From an uncultured Spirochaetales bacterium (GTDB lineage: Bacteria > Spirochaetota > Spirochaetia > Sphaerochaetales > Sphaerochaetaceae): a DNA stretch of 46,014 nucleotides. The stretch covers positions 1-46,014 of the forward strand of contig CAKQRI010000010.1 in assembly GCA_934271365.1 (NCBI GenBank). The letters run 5' to 3'. The notes under the pieces are model-generated. The model did not search any database. It was not told where the DNA came from and worked only from the letters and a program-made list of their open reading frames with translations. Positions 9,601 to 17,393 of this stretch are shown piece after piece. The first letter of the stretch is position 1. Each line of letters starts with the position of its first letter. A program made the translations under genes and the position numbers.

Positions 9601-9879
9601 ACTCTGTCCTCCCATTGTCGAGAGAATAGCATCAGGCTTTACACTCTTGAAGATCTCTTCAATATATTCACATGATAAAGGCTCCATGAAGATATGGTCT
9701 GCAAGATCTGGTGTTGTCATCACTGTTGCAGGATTAGGATTGACTAGAGATACTTCGTAGCCCTCTTCCTTCAATGCTTTTACAGCTTGACATCCTGAGT
9801 AATCAAACTCACAGGCCTGTCCGATTACGATAGGACCAGAGCCTAATACAAGAATATGCTTAATATCATTACGCTTCAT
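6694..9879 (-). CDS. carB: Carbamoyl-phosphate synthase, large subunit
   Basis: Synthetase subunit of carbamoyl-phosphate synthase, making carbamoyl phosphate from bicarbonate, 2 ATP and ammonia delivered from CarA, for pyrimidine and arginine synthesis. At 1061 residues it is full length, with two homologous ATP-grasp halves: the first opens with GSGPIVIGQACEFDYSG and the second with ASGPNRIGQGLEFD. A C-terminal MGS-like allosteric domain starts near residue 930 (RVIISVNDKDRKT). It overlaps carA by 11 bases, so the subunits are probably translationally coupled. No pyrB or other pyr gene is adjacent. Confidence 0.97.
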   Translation of the reverse strand: MKRNDIKHILVLGSGPIVIGQACEFDYSGCQAVKALKEEGYEVSLVNPNPATVMTTPDLADHIFMEPLSCEYIEEIFKSVKPDAILSTMGGQSALNLTMDLAEKGILEKYGVKIIGATAEAIKRAEDREEFKEIVSSLGLESAKSGIAHSLEEAHQIRQEIPLPIIIRPSFTLGGMGGGIIERDDQFDEMVSHALAISPVNEVLLEQSLLGWREFEMEVMRDKNDNAIIICSIENIDPMGVHTGDSITIAPIQTLSDKEYQKMRTASINILRAVGIDCGGSNVQFALSPDHQHMIVIEMNPRVSRSSALASKATGYPIARISAKLAIGYTLDEIENDITGESVSCFEPALDYTAVKVPRFELEKFPLKSSALGTQMRSVGEALALGRTALEALNKAIRASEQKREGLEVLDRSRYDVDKLLVSAHPLRLFALYTVIKEGYDDLDELSVRTGYDVYFLYLLKEQAELEKRLESKPLTESLYLEAKRAGLSDKKIKDLSGHDAYRVNSVRHYVDTCAGEFKARTPYCYLTYGEEEEGEPVEGDSVIIVASGPNRIGQGLEFDTCCTLASHAFRRLGKKTIMINSNPETVSTDYSTSDRLYIEPLTSESVLRVMEEEKCNRVVLQLGGQTPLNMAAELEKNGAEIIGTSLGSIDESEDRGMFSSLVKELGLRQPENRSASDRKDIKAKAHEIGYPVLLRPSFVLGGRGMFIVYDDAGLEDFLERNQNLLISKEAPVLVDQFLEDAFEYDLDGVSDGENLYIGGIVQHIEAAGIHSGDSAAVFPPYKSKPEILEEMREWTLKLARRLKIKGLMNIQFAEKDGKLYIIEVNPRASRTVPFISKSSGVDLVEAAVKVWNGISLKEQGLVDADKSIGEGHSICGWAIKEAVFSFDRFLDVDPALGPEMRSTGEAVGYGATFGEAYAKSQASAGNRLPRKGRVIISVNDKDRKTIAPIAEELRALGFELIATRGTARDLYKEGILTGIVNKVHEGHPDVVDFISAKKADLVINTPMGFHSRTSDDDIRSEAMRFHIPYTTTTSAAAAVLEAIKYLEGNKPVARELPKKK

Positions 9880-10972
9880 AGCTAACCTCTATAAATCTAT
9901 CAAAGATATATACAGCATCCTCTGGTCCAGGGGCTGCTTCTGGATGGAACTGCACAGACATAGCTCTATGCTTTTCTGAAATAAGGCCCTCTATTGATCC
10001 ATCGTTTGCATTGACCATCCATATTTCTGCATCTTCTGGAAGAGATTCAGGATCACTCATAAATCCATGGTTCTGAGCTGTAACGAAAACCCTTCCACTC
10101 TTTAAATCCTTCACAGGATGGTTTGAGCCATGATGACCGAACTTCATCTTAACAGTCTTTCCGCCAAGTGCATGTGTAATCAGCTGATGACCAAGACATA
10201 TTCCGAGAATCGGTAGCTTATCAAGAAGACTCTGAATCATGCTGATCGGACCATCAAGCAAAGCTGGGTCTCCAGGTCCATTTGAAAGGAACAGCGCATC
10301 AGGATCTATGCTGAGAATCTCATCCGCATTGGCTGTAGAAGGAAACAGGGTTACAGCGACATTTCTCTTATAGAGATTTGCGATAATGCTCTTCTTGATT
10401 CCGAAGTCGACAACTGCGAAATGGCGAACAGGATTCTCAGGTGCTGCTGGAAAGCCATCTCCAAGATCTGGATTTGAAATAACATTTTTTACAGATACTC
10501 CATCAATGAGATCGCGTTCTGTAATCAGAGGGAATTCTGCAAGCTTTCTCTCAGCATCTGTTCGATCGGCTTCTCTGAATATCACACCATTCTGTGATCC
10601 ATGCTCTCTTAAATGCAGCGTCAAAGCTCTGGTATCAATCCCTTCAATTGCTGTTATGCCTTCGCTTCTGAGATATTCATCAAGAGTGATCCGATCTTTC
10701 ATTACAGGTCCTCTATATAGCTTTCTCACAAGAAGAGCAGTAGCTTTAACACCACTGCTCTCTTTATCTTCTTTTACAATTCCATAATTTCCAATCATTG
10801 GACTTGTTAATAAAACAATCTGTCCATTGTAAGATGGGTCAGTAAGTATTTCCTCATATCCAGGAATACCTGTATTGAATACGACTTCCCCTATCTCCAT
10901 CTCTGCTTTCTTTCCAAAAGAAATGCCAGAGAATTCTGTTCCGTCTTTTAATTTCAGGATTACCTTATCCAT
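9869..10972 (-). CDS. carA: Carbamoyl-phosphate synthase, small (glutaminase) subunit
   Basis: Glutamine amidotransferase subunit of 367 residues that hydrolyses glutamine and channels ammonia to CarB. The N-terminal CPSase small-subunit domain (LKDGTEFSGISFG onward) is followed by a class I GATase domain with nucleophile C259 in GICLGHQ and the pair H343 and E345 in SVQFHPE. The ATG at 10972 is preceded by GGAGAGG; an upstream in-frame start at 11044 would run through the promoter and is rejected. Regulation is probably at the promoter described next, since the predicted leader is only about 15 bases and leaves no room for an attenuator or riboswitch. Confidence 0.97.
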   Translation of the reverse strand: MDKVILKLKDGTEFSGISFGKKAEMEIGEVVFNTGIPGYEEILTDPSYNGQIVLLTSPMIGNYGIVKEDKESSGVKATALLVRKLYRGPVMKDRITLDEYLRSEGITAIEGIDTRALTLHLREHGSQNGVIFREADRTDAERKLAEFPLITERDLIDGVSVKNVISNPDLGDGFPAAPENPVRHFAVVDFGIKKSIIANLYKRNVAVTLFPSTANADEILSIDPDALFLSNGPGDPALLDGPISMIQSLLDKLPILGICLGHQLITHALGGKTVKMKFGHHGSNHPVKDLKSGRVFVTAQNHGFMSDPESLPEDAEIWMVNANDGSIEGLISEKHRAMSVQFHPEAAPGPEDAVYIFDRFIEVSYEA

Positions 10973-10992
10973 AACCTCTCCAAATCGGGATG

Positions 10993-11053
10993 AATATAGC
11001 AGAATGCAACGTTTTATGCAACGGATTTTTCTAAAATGCAACATAATGTTGCA
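10993..11053 (-). promoter_or_regulatory. carA promoter with repeated TTGCAT motifs
   Basis: Leftward promoter: -35 TTGCAT (complement of 11016-11021), 17-base spacer, -10 TATATT (complement of 10993-10998). ATGCAAC occurs on the + strand at 11004-11010, 11016-11022 and 11036-11042; the last forms the inverted repeat TGCAAC-ATAAT-GTTGCA (11037-11053). One copy is the -35 box and another lies in the spacer, so a protein binding this motif would directly compete with RNA polymerase. Likely a pyrimidine- or arginine-responsive control site, by inference. Confidence 0.6.
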
Positions 11054-11054
11054 A

Positions 11055-12397
11055 TCATCTTAAACTCTTTCGCTTATATGCATAATAGAAAAGAACCAGA
11101 ATAGCAGTCACAAAAAGGCTTATAGGATAAGCTTCCATGATTGTCATGAATGTTCTGTTTTTTGGAAATACTGCATAGATCCAGAATAGCCTGACACCGC
11201 AGATTCCCGCTGTGGTGAGAATTGCTGGCATCAGTGATAGTCCGAATCCTCTAAGATAGCCAGATATGACCTCATAAATGAATGTGCATGTGTATGCACA
11301 CATAATGAGAATAAGCCTTATATATCCAGTGTCTATTACCTCTTTATCTCCATTGAATATAGCCAGAAGCTTCTTTCCGAAAATCAGGACAATGGCCGCA
11401 GAAACTGCAAGAGAAACTGCAGCTTCAATCAAAGATAGATATAGGACCCTTCTGCACCTGTCCTTCTTGCCTGCACCATAGTTCTGCCCTGTGAATGTCG
11501 TACATGCCTGACTGAAGGAATTTATAATATCATAAACAAACACCTCAATATTGAATGCAGCACTTGATGCAGCAATGACAACTGTACCAAGGCTGTTGAT
11601 AGAAGCCTGTATTACAATATTCGCAAATGCAAACACACCACTCTGCAGTCCTGCAGGAAGTCCTATTCTGATAATCTTACTCATAGTACCCGTATCGATT
11701 CGGAGTCTCTTTGGCTCAAGCCTGATATATTCATCCTCTTTCAGAAGCCTGCAGAAAAGAATCATTAAACTGATAGCATTTGATATGACAGTTGCAATTG
11801 CAACTCCTTCTACGGACAGTTTAAGAACAATCACAAAAAAACAGATTCAGAATTACATTTATTATTCCTGATAGTAAAAGAGCGATAAGCGGAGCTCTTG
11901 TATTGCCTATGCTTCTGAATATTGCAGTCTCAAAATTGTAAAGGAATATCACAGGCAGACCAAGCAGATAAATCCTAAGATAAATAAGAGCAAGAGGAAA
12001 TACTTCATCTGGAACATTAAGCAGGCTCATAAATGGAGCTGCTATGATTTCTCCAATTACAGCAATTATGAAACCACCGACCAAGGCCAGCAGAATCGAT
12101 GTATGCACAGCTCTCTGTGCTTCCTTTATATCTTCTCTTCCTACTGCCCCGGCAATAACTACATTAGCACCAAGAGCAATTCCTATAAAACATTCAGAAG
12201 AAGAGATACAATAGGACTGTTAGCACCAATAGCTGCAACGGCCGCATTGTGCAGCTCTCCTGTAAAGTTCCCGACAACAGCAATATCTGATGCATTGAAA
12301 AGCTGCTCTAGGATAGCTGTAGCAGCAACAGGCAATGCAAACAAAGGAATACACGGGACCACATAGGTCCGCTAGTCATTACAATTCTGTTCTTCAT
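11055..12397 (-). pseudogene. MATE-family exporter, three indels
   Basis: Joining three frames rebuilds a MATE-type Na+/H+-coupled multidrug antiporter: MTSGPMWSR, then FALPVAATAILEQLFNASD, then IGIALGANVVIAG, and finally the C-terminal half with FTGQNYGAG and AILTTAGICGVR. Breaks are a probable 2-base GT duplication near 12351-12354, one missing base in an A4 run at 12187-12190, and one extra base in the A7 run near 11835-11841. The longest intact piece (11055-11834) is 259 residues against about 445 for the family. Two of the three lie in homopolymers, so sequencing error is possible, but three in one gene favours decay. Confidence 0.85.
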
Positions 12398-12491
12398 AAT
12401 TACGGCAAGGATTCTAATACCATGGAATTATATATGTAAAGAATCTCTTCGTTATTTTTATGTAAGTGTCCGCTATTGTCAGAAAAGACGG

Positions 12492-12516
12492 AAAAAAGCC
12501 AGGTCTCCCCGGCTTT
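12492..12516 (-). terminator. Terminator of the TerB-like gene
   Basis: Leftward stem AAAGCC/GGCTTT (12511-12516 with 12495-12500) is extended by a T-run and lies just past the stop at 12540. Confidence 0.75.
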
Positions 12517-12539
12517 CCATTATATCAATGAATTCTTTC

Positions 12540-12992
12540 TTATTTTATAAGTCTCTTAATCCAGTTCTTCTCTCTGAGGCTGATTTTGCCATCAACAGCA
12601 GTGATAAGCATGATTACGATGATGATATCATCCTTCATCTCTTCTGACACAAGACCGATGACATCAACCATCTCATCTACGATCTTTCCAAGTTCCTTGC
12701 CTTCATGCCTCAGGCTTCTTACAGCTTTCTTGCAGTCTTCGTAATTTACATTATCTCCAAGGAAAAGATGAAGAAGCGGATAAATCAGAACATACTCTTC
12801 TTCTGAAAGCTTTCCATCAGCAGCAACTGCACCCATTACAAATGATGCAAAGATTTCTGCACCTGTAAGCCCGTCTTCAGATATTGCCATCAGAGCTGGA
12901 ACAATCTTCAGAGATTTCTCTGCAAGCAGCGCACTGTATGTGGCAATATCAATTGTCTCAAATTCTTTACATAGCTTATTAAAATCACTCAT
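12540..12992 (-). CDS. TerB-family protein
   Basis: Predicted all-helical cytoplasmic protein of 150 residues with two TerB-like acidic repeats, VAADGKLSEEEYVLIYPLL (about 74-92) and a C-terminal TAVDGKISLREKNWIKRLI. In TerB domains the acidic residues after the ADGK/VDGK turns bind divalent metal. Tellurite-resistance partners such as TerC, TerD or TerE are absent, so resistance is not implied; stand-alone TerB proteins are mostly of unknown role. AGAGG lies 9-13 bases upstream of the ATG, and a good terminator follows. Confidence 0.75.
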   Translation of the reverse strand: MSDFNKLCKEFETIDIATYSALLAEKSLKIVPALMAISEDGLTGAEIFASFVMGAVAADGKLSEEEYVLIYPLLHLFLGDNVNYEDCKKAVRSLRHEGKELGKIVDEMVDVIGLVSEEMKDDIIIVIMLITAVDGKISLREKNWIKRLIK

Positions 12993-13121
12993 GTCAAACC
13001 TCTTACAAAGAGAGTAACTTCATTCCATGTAATCGGCAAATTCAAATGAGCATTATTTAGACAAAAACATTACTTTGTATTACTTATATTAAGAATGCAA
13101 AAATATATAAAATTGATTTCT

Positions 13122-13535
13122 ATGAACATAACATATACATATGAAAAAGCATTCACAGAAGAACAGGTGCAGAAGCTATTCAGATCAGTTGAATGGATCT
13201 CTGCAGAATATCCCAAAAGGCTCATTAAAGCACTGATGAATTTCTCCTCAGTTCTGACGGCATGGAATGGCTCTGAGCTCATAGGACTAGTACGGGTACT
13301 TGATGATTCTGAACTTGTTGCATATATCCATTATGTCTTAGTGAATCCTGAATACCAGGGACTTGGAATAGCAAGTCACATGCTTGAAATGATAAAGAAA
13401 AGGTACAAAAACTATCTGTACATTGAAGTCATGCCAGAAGATAGCAATAATGCCCCTTTTTATCTGCATAATGGATTCACTTTAATGGAAAAAGGAATAG
13501 CTATGCAGATATGCAATTTCAGTGATAAACGCTGA
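13122..13535 (+). CDS. GNAT-family N-acetyltransferase
   Basis: Single-domain acetyltransferase of about 137 residues that would transfer acetyl from acetyl-CoA to an unknown amine. The acetyl-CoA loop is VNPEYQGLGIASHML, followed by the YIEVMPEDSNNAPFY strand-helix and a typical FYLHNGF ending. Relatives begin close to MNITYTYEKAF with a W in a SVEW motif, so I prefer ATG 13122; an upstream ATG at 13095 would add nine residues. Neither start has a clear ribosome binding site. Its stop abuts the stop of the convergent EamA-like gene with no spacer. Confidence 0.88.
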   Translation: MNITYTYEKAFTEEQVQKLFRSVEWISAEYPKRLIKALMNFSSVLTAWNGSELIGLVRVLDDSELVAYIHYVLVNPEYQGLGIASHMLEMIKKRYKNYLYIEVMPEDSNNAPFYLHNGFTLMEKGIAMQICNFSDKR

Positions 13536-13949
13536 TTAAAGCACCATGAACAGTGTTCCTGCACTGATAAGCAAACATCCTATTACTGATTTAACTGAGA
13601 AATCCTCATGCAGGAATATAAAAGCCAGAATGAGAGTTAGCACTGTGCTCATCTTATCTATTGGAACGACCTTAGAAGCCTCTCCAATCTGCAGCGCTCT
13701 ATAATAGCAAAGCCATGATGCGCCAGTCGCAAGGCCTGATAATATAAGAAAAACCCAGCTTCTCTTACCTATCTCATTAAGCGGCATTCCTGAATGTGTG
13801 ACTAGTACCATAACCCATGACATCAGAACAACTACAATCGTTCTGATAAGTGTTGCAAGATTTGAACTGACACCTTCGATTCCAACTTTCGCAAGAATTG
13901 AAGTAAGAGATGCAAATACAGCAGATAAAACAGCAAAAACAGCCCACAT
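13536..13949 (-). CDS. Single-domain EamA-type membrane transporter
   Basis: Integral membrane protein of 137 residues with about five hydrophobic segments (roughly 1-20, 31-51, 66-84, 99-113 and 119-137). It corresponds to one EamA domain of the drug/metabolite transporter superfamily, including the conserved C-terminal pattern FLHEDFSVKSVIGCLLISAG. Most family members have two EamA domains; half-size members work as dimers, so this may be complete. GAGAGG precedes the ATG. Substrate unknown. Confidence 0.85.
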   Translation of the reverse strand: MWAVFAVLSAVFASLTSILAKVGIEGVSSNLATLIRTIVVVLMSWVMVLVTHSGMPLNEIGKRSWVFLILSGLATGASWLCYYRALQIGEASKVVPIDKMSTVLTLILAFIFLHEDFSVKSVIGCLLISAGTLFMVL

Positions 13950-14144
13950 ATAGTATTCCTCTCGCAGATTATATGCTTAGCATATCTCGTATTGCAATCA
14001 TCATTATTCCATGCAATGTTAAATCTGTTTTAAATATGAGAATATCTATAAAAATTCCCCTATGCGTTTTTCAGAATTGAATTATATTAAAAGGTAGTTA
14101 GAGGTGTATAACCTTATATTTCAGATTTCAAGGAGAAAACAAAA

Positions 14145-14966
14145 ATGGGAATGAATATTGATTTCAAAGGAAAGACTGTTCTTGTAACTGGTGCAGGCAG
14201 AGGACTTGGAAAAGCAATGGCTCTCTTATTCGCAGACTGCGGAGCAGATGTTTATCTTGGAAACAGAAATGAGAATCAGGGACTTGAGACTGTTAAGGAA
14301 ATCCAGGCAAAGGGAAGAAGATCAGGATTCACAAAATGTGATGTTTCAAAAGAAGAAGATGTAGAAAAGCTTGTATCTGATGCCGTTGCATTCGGAGGTG
14401 GAAAGCTTGATGTATTCGTCAATGCGGCAGGCGTAATAACAATACAGGATCTGATGTATGCAGATGATAAGGAGCATGAGAGAGTCCTTGATATAAACGT
14501 AATCGGAACAGCAAATGCACTTAAATATGGATTGAAGGTAATGGAGGCACAGAAGAGCGGAAATATCGTAACTGTATCTTCAATAGCAGGAAGAGAGGGA
14601 CTGCCGATGCTTCAGATGTATTCAGCTTCAAAGGCTGCCGTGATAAGCCTTACTCAGAGCGCTGCTAAGATGGCTGCTCCATACGGTGTAAGAGTTAATT
14701 CAATTGCGCCAGGAATCATCAGGACATCAATGTGGGAAGAGATTCTTGATGGAATGGGAACAGGCTTCAATCCCGCAAACAAGAATACAACAACAAAGGA
14801 TCAGAGAGAAGCAATGTGGAAGAATTCAATCGAGAGCATGATTCCACTTGGAAGACCTCAGACTGAGAATGATATTGCTTATGCAACTGCTTTCATAGCA
14901 TCTGATTATGCTTCTGAAATCACAGGTCAGGTTCTGACAATTGATGGTGGAAATACAATGGTTTAA
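14145..14966 (+). CDS. SDR-family oxidoreductase
   Basis: Classical short-chain dehydrogenase/reductase of 273 residues, NAD(P)-dependent. Cofactor motif TGAGRGLG is at 15-22, NAAG at 93-96, catalytic S146 and the Y159-X3-K163 pair in YSASK, and the C-terminal signature ends in TGQVLTIDGGNTMV. AAGGAG precedes the ATG. The closest broad class is polyol, sugar or 3-oxoacyl reductases; the substrate cannot be read. It faces the carbohydrate region and shares a bidirectional terminator with it, so a polyol or sugar-acid substrate is plausible inference. Confidence 0.92.
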   Translation: MGMNIDFKGKTVLVTGAGRGLGKAMALLFADCGADVYLGNRNENQGLETVKEIQAKGRRSGFTKCDVSKEEDVEKLVSDAVAFGGGKLDVFVNAAGVITIQDLMYADDKEHERVLDINVIGTANALKYGLKVMEAQKSGNIVTVSSIAGREGLPMLQMYSASKAAVISLTQSAAKMAAPYGVRVNSIAPGIIRTSMWEEILDGMGTGFNPANKNTTTKDQREAMWKNSIESMIPLGRPQTENDIAYATAFIASDYASEITGQVLTIDGGNTMV

Positions 14967-14981
14967 TAACAAACATTAAAT

Positions 14982-15024
14982 AAAAAAGGCCTTTATCGTA
15001 ATAGTCTGAGATAAAGGCTTTTTT
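14982..15024. terminator. Bidirectional terminator
   Basis: AAAAAAGGCCTTTATC at 14982-14997 pairs with GATAAAGGCTTTTTT at 15010-15024, giving a long stem with A-runs and T-runs on both sides. It ends both the SDR gene and the long leftward sugar operon. Confidence 0.88.
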
Positions 15025-15034
15025 AATCTAAAAA

Positions 15035-15943
15035 TCAGATACCCTGCTCTACATGCTGTGCCTTTTTTAGCGCAGCTTCCATTCCAAAGGCTACAGCAGT
15101 CTTAAGGTTCTCCCCTAAAAGAAGAGAATGCGTCAACGCTGCAGTAAGCGTATCTCCACACCCAATCGTATTTACAACAGGAACATTCTGATTCTCTACA
15201 GTATCAAAGCCTTCGCTGCCATAAATCCATGTATCATATTTTCCTCTTGTTATTACAGTGCTTATTCCATATTCATCATAAATGGATTTCATCACATCCA
15301 TAACAGCAGATTTCAGATTCTCATTATCAGAATTCTCTAATACCTTATCTGATATAGAGAAAGTTGAGCAGAATTCAGATAGATTTGGCTTGATAACAGA
15401 TGGAGAATACTGAAGAGAAGCCTTGAGATCCTCACCTTTTATATCAAGAATGACAAGCTTCCCTTTCTTTCTTGCCTCCCTGACAAGGGAAGGCAATAAG
15501 GAAGCTGAGAATCCTCTGGCTTTTGTTCCTGATATCACAACAGCAGAATGCTTTTCTATCTCAGACATGAATAGCTCATAGATTTTTTCTGATGCTTCAT
15601 CATCAACTTCCTGAGCCTCTTCTACGAGTTCTGTAGAAGTATGCTTCTCTTCATTTATTATTGTCAGACAGCTCCTGATGCCAGCTTTAACCTCTGTATA
15701 TCTATATTCAAGATTCTCATTCTCAAGAAGTGAAATGAATTCATTCATTCTAGGGCCTCCAAGCTGCATCAGATTCACAGAAGGACGTCCAAGATTATTA
15801 AGAACCCGGCTTACATTTATCCCCTTTCCCGATACAGCTTCAAAATGTCTGGAACTACGATTAACTTCATCCTCATGAAAAGAACTGAATATCATGACTT
15901 TCTGAAATGTCGGACTTAGACTGACAGCAAGAACTGACTGCAT
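15035..15943 (-). CDS. PfkB-family sugar-phosphate kinase (1-phosphofructokinase/LacC-like)
   Basis: Ribokinase-fold kinase of 302 residues nearest to FruK and LacC enzymes, which phosphorylate fructose 1-phosphate or tagatose 6-phosphate to bisphosphates. It has the substrate-site motif SGKGINVSRVL (38-48) and the anion-hole/base loop NTIGCGDTL with catalytic Asp about 264. Two departures from the family stand out: the N-terminal LNP-x-x-D motif is replaced by SLSPTFQKV, and the usual GAGD is GCGD. The missing Asp near residue 13 may mean a different substrate. It is last in the operon, 14 bases after the aldolase gene; the product would logically feed that aldolase. Confidence 0.88.
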   Translation of the reverse strand: MQSVLAVSLSPTFQKVMIFSSFHEDEVNRSSRHFEAVSGKGINVSRVLNNLGRPSVNLMQLGGPRMNEFISLLENENLEYRYTEVKAGIRSCLTIINEEKHTSTELVEEAQEVDDEASEKIYELFMSEIEKHSAVVISGTKARGFSASLLPSLVREARKKGKLVILDIKGEDLKASLQYSPSVIKPNLSEFCSTFSISDKVLENSDNENLKSAVMDVMKSIYDEYGISTVITRGKYDTWIYGSEGFDTVENQNVPVVNTIGCGDTLTAALTHSLLLGENLKTAVAFGMEAALKKAQHVEQGI

Positions 15944-15957
15944 AGATACTCCTTCTC

Positions 15958-16818
15958 TTAGGCCTTATTCTCAGATCCCATTACATCAATGATCTCTTCT
16001 ACAATAGAAGCAACCTTAGCAATTACAAGCTTGCTAACTGCTCTAGGATCACTCTTTGATGCCGGGTCATTGTATCCAGCTACAGAAGTATCGAAAACAC
16101 CATGGACCTTCAGTTCTGTACCAACGTTTATCTTTCTTACACCTCTTGCAATAGCTTTTCTGAAGTCATCATAAGGAACACCTGTTCCTCCATGAAGAAC
16201 AAGTGGAGTATTAGGTAGAAGCTCATGAATCTTTGCAATACGTTCAAAATCAAGCTTTGGCTCAGCTTTGTAGAAGCCGTGAACAGTGCCTACAGCTACT
16301 GCAAGTGCATCTATTCCCGTAGCATTAACAAACTCAACAGCTTTCTCTGGCTGTGTGAACATTACAGACATATCATCAACAACGATATCATCTTCTTTTC
16401 CACCTACATGACCAAGCTCAGCTTCAACGCTTACTCCATATTTTGCTGCATATTCTACGACACGTCTTGTATCATCCATGTTTTCAGCAAATTCCTTTTT
16501 GGAAGAATCAATCATAACAGATGTGAAGCCGTTATCAACACACCTTTTGAGAAGCTCAATATCTGTGCAGTGATCAAGATGAAGAATCATATTGATTCCA
16601 TAATCTGCAGCAATGCCTTCTGCCATCTTAACAACAGCCTTCTCTCCCATCACCTTGATTCCGCTTGTTGTGGCCATTGCAATTACAGGGCTTTTTTTCT
16701 CAGCTGCGCCTTTTGCTATTCCAACAAGGTTATCAAAGCTGAAAAAATTGAAAGCTGGTACAGCATAGCCCTCTTTCATTGCCTTGAACATCTCATACTT
16801 CATTGTTACTAAACCCAT
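15958..16818 (-). CDS. Class II ketose-bisphosphate aldolase
   Basis: Zinc-dependent aldolase of 286 residues in the FbaA/GatY/KbaY family, splitting fructose 1,6- or tagatose 1,6-bisphosphate into dihydroxyacetone phosphate and a glyceraldehyde 3-phosphate. Catalytic D82 and zinc ligand H83 lie in HLDHC, with further zinc ligands H180 (GTVHG) and H209 (LHGGTG). The phosphate-binding loops GGTG and KINVGTE are intact. Length matches tagatose-type enzymes better than long FbaA forms. It sits five bases after the P-loop kinase gene and between two PfkB kinases, which supports a sugar bisphosphate substrate; epimer preference is not determinable. Confidence 0.95.
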   Translation of the reverse strand: MGLVTMKYEMFKAMKEGYAVPAFNFFSFDNLVGIAKGAAEKKSPVIAMATTSGIKVMGEKAVVKMAEGIAADYGINMILHLDHCTDIELLKRCVDNGFTSVMIDSSKKEFAENMDDTRRVVEYAAKYGVSVEAELGHVGGKEDDIVVDDMSVMFTQPEKAVEFVNATGIDALAVAVGTVHGFYKAEPKLDFERIAKIHELLPNTPLVLHGGTGVPYDDFRKAIARGVRKINVGTELKVHGVFDTSVAGYNDPASKSDPRAVSKLVIAKVASIVEEIIDVMGSENKA

Positions 16819-16823
16819 AATGC

Positions 16824-17393
16824 TTATCCCTCCATAAGAGCATTAACTCTTTTTATAACTAAATTCTTATTAACCTCAAAATCACCGGAATCCAGATAAA
16901 GGACTAATTTATCATCCCAGGCTGGGTATTCAGACTTGAGTGTTTCATAGAATCTTCTTTCATTAAATAAAAAATCCTCATCCCTCTTTGAACCACGCTC
17001 TCTGACCATTGCAAGATGGGTCTTTTCATCAGGAGCCATATAAACAAGAAGAATATCAAAATCCTTAGAAATCTTATCCTTTAGCTTATCTGGAAAATTC
17101 TTCTCTTTGATTTCTCTCGATAATGGTGCAGACGCTACTATAGAGACTCCTAGAGATAGATTCTCAGAAATCAAGTTAAACATGGTTGCATAAGATGCAT
17201 CTCTCCATACTCTATAGAATGCATATCTATCACCAGTTCCAAGGCCTATTCTCTTCTCTATTTCCTCTAGGAAAGGCTGGCATGCTGTATCATAATCAAT
17301 ATATGGAAGAGAGAATCTTCCAGATATGTAAGAAGCCAGCGTACTCTTTCCTGTTCCGGCCTTTCCTGCAAATAGAATAAGAAAAGGCTTCAT
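16824..17393 (-). CDS. P-loop small-molecule kinase, substrate unknown
   Basis: Predicted 189-residue P-loop kinase of the AAA_33/gluconokinase-like group. Walker A GKAGTGKST is near residues 10-18, a DYDTA acceptor-site motif near 33-37, and a lid-like segment rich in Arg (VRERGSKRDEDFLF) near 129-142. The ATG overlaps the preceding PfkB stop by four bases, with GGAGGTGAG just upstream, so expression is coupled. Such a kinase inside a sugar operon suggests phosphorylation of a sugar, sugar acid or nucleoside, but zeta-toxin-like and nucleotide kinases share this fold. Confidence 0.78.
   Translation of the reverse strand: MKPFLILFAGKAGTGKSTLASYISGRFSLPYIDYDTACQPFLEEIEKRIGLGTGDRYAFYRVWRDASYATMFNLISENLSLGVSIVASAPLSREIKEKNFPDKLKDKISKDFDILLVYMAPDEKTHLAMVRERGSKRDEDFLFNERRFYETLKSEYPAWDDKLVLYLDSGDFEVNKNLVIKRVNALMEG

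Noticed and set aside
10973..11044. Longer carA start
   Set aside because: The extension would translate the promoter and repeat region; GGAGAGG before 10972 and family length support the shorter form.
12540..12992. Tellurite-resistance function for the TerB-like gene
   Set aside because: No terC, terD, terE or other ter gene is nearby; the domain alone does not establish resistance.
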